Source: Myxococcales bacterium (GTDB taxonomy: Bacteria; Myxococcota; Polyangia; Fen-1088). Taken from it: 7,911 nucleotides of DNA. Below the pieces are notes generated by a model. It saw nothing but the letters and a program-made list of their open reading frames with translations, had not been told where the DNA came from and made no database searches. The translations under genes and the position numbers were made by a program. Where the stretch lies: contig PMCR01000290.1 of the NCBI GenBank assembly GCA_003155465.1, forward strand, positions 1 through 7,911, written 5' to 3'. This document shows, piece by piece, positions 6,388 through 7,911 of this stretch. The first letter of the stretch is position 1. The number at the start of each line of letters is the position of its first letter.

Positions 6388-6422
6388 CGGCCGTAGACAT
6401 GGCTGCGGCCGGAGTGATCACT
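6388..6422. repeat. GC-rich hairpin plus 10-bp palindrome between the YceI and lipoprotein genes
   Basis: CGGCCGTAG (6388-6396) pairs with CTGCGGCCG (6403-6411) around a 6-base loop. The plus-strand RNA would have nine pairs including one G.U, while the minus-strand RNA has one C.A mismatch. The perfect palindrome AGTGATCACT follows at 6413-6422. The hairpin begins about 58 nt after the YceI stop in the direction of transcription but has no T run, so it is at best a weak terminator, RNA stabiliser or protein site. Confidence 0.3.
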
Positions 6423-6468
6423 GTCGGCCACCGTCTGCGGGGGACCCCGTCTACGACTTGGGGAGATT

Positions 6469-7170
6469 CTACTTCGCGGCCTTGGCTGGGGCTGCGGGCG
6501 GCGCCTTGGCGCCTGCGGGCGCAGACTTCTCGCCGGCAGGTGCAGCGGGTTTTGCGGCGGCCGCCGGCGCTGGCGGAGTGGCCGCCTTCTCGGCCAGTTC
6601 GGCATTGATTTCAAGCTTGACCTCGTCGCTGACCACCATGCCGCCGGTATCGAGCGCCTTGTTCCAAGTCATGCCCCAGTCCTTGCGGTCCAGCTTGCCT
6701 GTCGCCATCACGCCCCGGACGGTGCGTCCCAACGGGTCCTTGATGGATGCCGACGGTCCGTCGACCGTGAGCACCACCGGCTTGGTCACTCCATGCATGG
6801 TGAGATCCCCAGTGAGCTTGAGCCTGCCCTTGCCCGCCTTCTCGATCTTGGTCGACTTGAAGGTGATCGCTGGGAACTTGGCTGCATCGAAGAAGTCGGG
6901 AGACTTCAGATGGGCATCGCGCTTGGCCTCGCGCGTGTCGATGGAAGCGGTTTCGACGCTCACCTCCACGCTGGACTTGGTCGGGTCTTTCTCGTCCAGC
7001 TCCACCGCCCCCTTGACCTTCTGGAACTGACCCTTGACGGTGGTGACCATCATGTGACGGACACTGAATTCCACGGTCGAGTGGGCGGGGTCTATTTCCC
7101 AGGTGCTGGCCTGGGCCAGAGCGGGCGACAGAACCAAGAAACTCACGGCCAACAACCGAAGTGGTTTCAT
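6469..7170 (-). CDS. YceI-family secreted protein with Ala/Pro/Lys-rich C-terminal tail
   Basis: This 233-residue protein has a signal peptide to about residue 21 (ALAQA, then STWEID) and a YceI lipocalin-like beta-barrel at about 22-192. YceI proteins are periplasmic; related structures bind polyisoprenoid lipids in a hydrophobic tunnel, but the physiological role is mostly unknown. Family motifs are W24-EIDPAHS, VEFSVRHMMVTTVKGQF, LKSPDFFDAAKFPAITF, DLTMHGVTKPV, DRKDWGMTWN and the closing VVSDEVKLEIN. Residues 194-233 are an unusual low-complexity tail (19 Ala, 9 Pro, 6 Lys in 40 residues) not part of the YceI fold. The start at 7170 is chosen over the in-frame ATG at 7176 because AAAGGA (7183-7178) is 7 nt from the former but only 1 nt from the latter. 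It lies 90 bp after the histidine kinase stop, so it may be in the same unit, but a separate promoter cannot be excluded. Confidence 0.93.
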   Translation of the reverse strand: MKPLRLLAVSFLVLSPALAQASTWEIDPAHSTVEFSVRHMMVTTVKGQFQKVKGAVELDEKDPTKSSVEVSVETASIDTREAKRDAHLKSPDFFDAAKFPAITFKSTKIEKAGKGRLKLTGDLTMHGVTKPVVLTVDGPSASIKDPLGRTVRGVMATGKLDRKDWGMTWNKALDTGGMVVSDEVKLEINAELAEKAATPPAPAAAAKPAAPAGEKSAPAGAKAPPAAPAKAAK

Positions 7171-7177
7171 GCGCATT

Positions 7178-7183
7178 TCCTTT
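7178..7183 (-). promoter_or_regulatory. Ribosome binding site deciding the YceI gene start
   Basis: AAAGGA on the minus strand is 7 nt before the ATG at 7170 and only 1 nt before the ATG at 7176. Spacing therefore selects the downstream ATG and removes Met-Arg from the longer prediction. Confidence 0.65.
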
Positions 7184-7260
7184 GTGCGGGTTGAGGGGGC
7201 ACTGTGAGGACCAGCCTACCCCGTAGATTTGATGCCTAGGGCAGCGAAATGGTACTGGTA

Positions 7261-7911
7261 CTAGTCCGGGGATGGCGTCATCGCCGGCAGAGGCAGGCGA
7301 ATGACGAACGAAGTAGGCCAGCCGACCACGTCCTCGACCGCAATGCGCCCGCTGTGGGCCTCGGCAACCAGACGGCAGAAGTACAGGCCCAGGCCCCAGC
7401 CGAACATGCGGTTGGCCTCGGTCTCCCCCTGCTGGAATTTGGAGAAGATTCTTTCTCGATCGGCGACCGGGATGGCGTCGCCGGTGTTGTGGATCGACAG
7501 GACGACTTCGCCCCCACTCTCCGTCGCGACCAGCAGGATGCGTCCTCCCGAAGGGGAGTAGCGGAGGGCATTGGACAGCAGGTTGTCGAGAAGGCGCGGG
7601 AAGAGGCGCCGGTCAGCCACCATGTAGAGGGTGTCAGGCGCGTCCACCTCGATGTTGATGGACTTGCTTTGGGCACGCGAGAGCGCCTGCTGGCGCGCGA
7701 GGTCCAGCATCTCCCGCGCCGAAACCGGCACAATATTGAGCGTGATGCGTCCTTCTTCCAGCTTGGTCGTGTCCAAGATCTGGGTAATCATGTTGGCCAC
7801 GTTGGTCGACGAGGTGAGTGCATCATCGCTGGCTTCCAACATGTCCCGTGTGGCCCGCTGGCGCTTGAGTTCTCGCGAAAGGAACTCGAGCGACAGGATG
7901 GCCGCGCTGAG
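7261..7911 (-). CDS. Sensor histidine kinase, C-terminal part (N-terminus beyond right edge)
   Basis: The frame is open from the right edge and gives the last 216 residues of a two-component kinase that would autophosphorylate on His and pass the phosphate to a response regulator. The visible chain begins LSAAILSLEFL, which normally follows the H-E/D-x-R-NP of the HisKA dimerisation helix, so the phospho-accepting His should lie only a few residues outside the window. The second HisKA helix ends near ITQILDTTKLEEG (42-54). The HATPase domain follows, with N box LLDNLLSNALRYSP (107-120), G1 box HNTGDAIP (141-148, Asn in place of the usual first Asp), F box RIFSKF (154-159) and G2 box GWGLGLYF (171-178). 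All ATP-binding boxes are present, so the kinase looks active. No response regulator gene is visible; it may lie upstream. The sensor domain and signal are unknown. Confidence 0.9.
   Translation of the reverse strand, partial: LSAAILSLEFLSRELKRQRATRDMLEASDDALTSSTNVANMITQILDTTKLEEGRITLNIVPVSAREMLDLARQQALSRAQSKSINIEVDAPDTLYMVADRRLFPRLLDNLLSNALRYSPSGGRILLVATESGGEVVLSIHNTGDAIPVADRERIFSKFQQGETEANRMFGWGLGLYFCRLVAEAHSGRIAVEDVVGWPTSFVIRLPLPAMTPSPD

Noticed and set aside
1..7911. CRISPR array, tRNA or rRNA gene, insertion sequence, phage or toxin-antitoxin genes
   Set aside because: No regularly spaced repeats, no tRNA-like cloverleaf noticed by eye, and no transposase, integrase or toxin motif in any convincing frame.

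Overview
The window comes from a GC-rich bacterial chromosome. It is most likely from Myxococcota (myxobacteria) or a close relative. Three things suggest this: an Oar-type TonB-dependent receptor with the family signature GNYPGL plus DNDQRDPN; a lipoprotein whose lipid-anchor region is followed by a very long Gly-Gly-Ser/Thr linker; and strongly G/C-biased third codon positions. The taxonomic call is inference from protein style, not from a marker gene.

Layout. (1) Positions 1-859, minus strand: the first 286 residues of a lipoprotein pectate lyase, cut by the left edge, with a 176-residue glycine-rich linker (about 40% Gly) between lipid anchor and catalytic domain. (2) Positions 860-1383: a 524-bp divergent gap, with a doubtful small ORF whose stop overlaps the lyase start (ATGA) and a hairpin near the receptor side. 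(3) Positions 1384-4533, plus strand: a complete 1049-residue Oar-like TonB-dependent outer-membrane receptor. (4) Positions 4538-7911, minus strand: five co-oriented genes. In order of transcription they are the C-terminal 216 residues of a sensor histidine kinase (cut by the right edge), a secreted YceI-family protein with an Ala/Pro/Lys tail, a 92-residue Gly-rich lipoprotein, an RlmI-type 23S rRNA cytosine-C5 methyltransferase, and an 87-residue single-repeat GDT1/UPF0016 membrane protein. The last three genes are separated by only 9 and 11 bp and look like one transcription unit.

How the parts may work together. The lyase and the receptor are divergent cell-envelope genes that could share control, for example in polysaccharide breakdown and uptake. 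Adjacency is the only evidence, and Oar-type receptors also have roles in protein export. The right-hand cluster mixes envelope proteins with an rRNA methyltransferase and shows no obvious single pathway.

I see no tRNA, rRNA, CRISPR array, insertion sequence or phage gene. Most of the window is ordinary accessory or housekeeping content. The points most worth a second look are the linker-bearing lyase next to the receptor, the small ORF upstream of it, the single-repeat GDT1 protein, the YceI tail, and the inverted repeats between 6343 and 6422.
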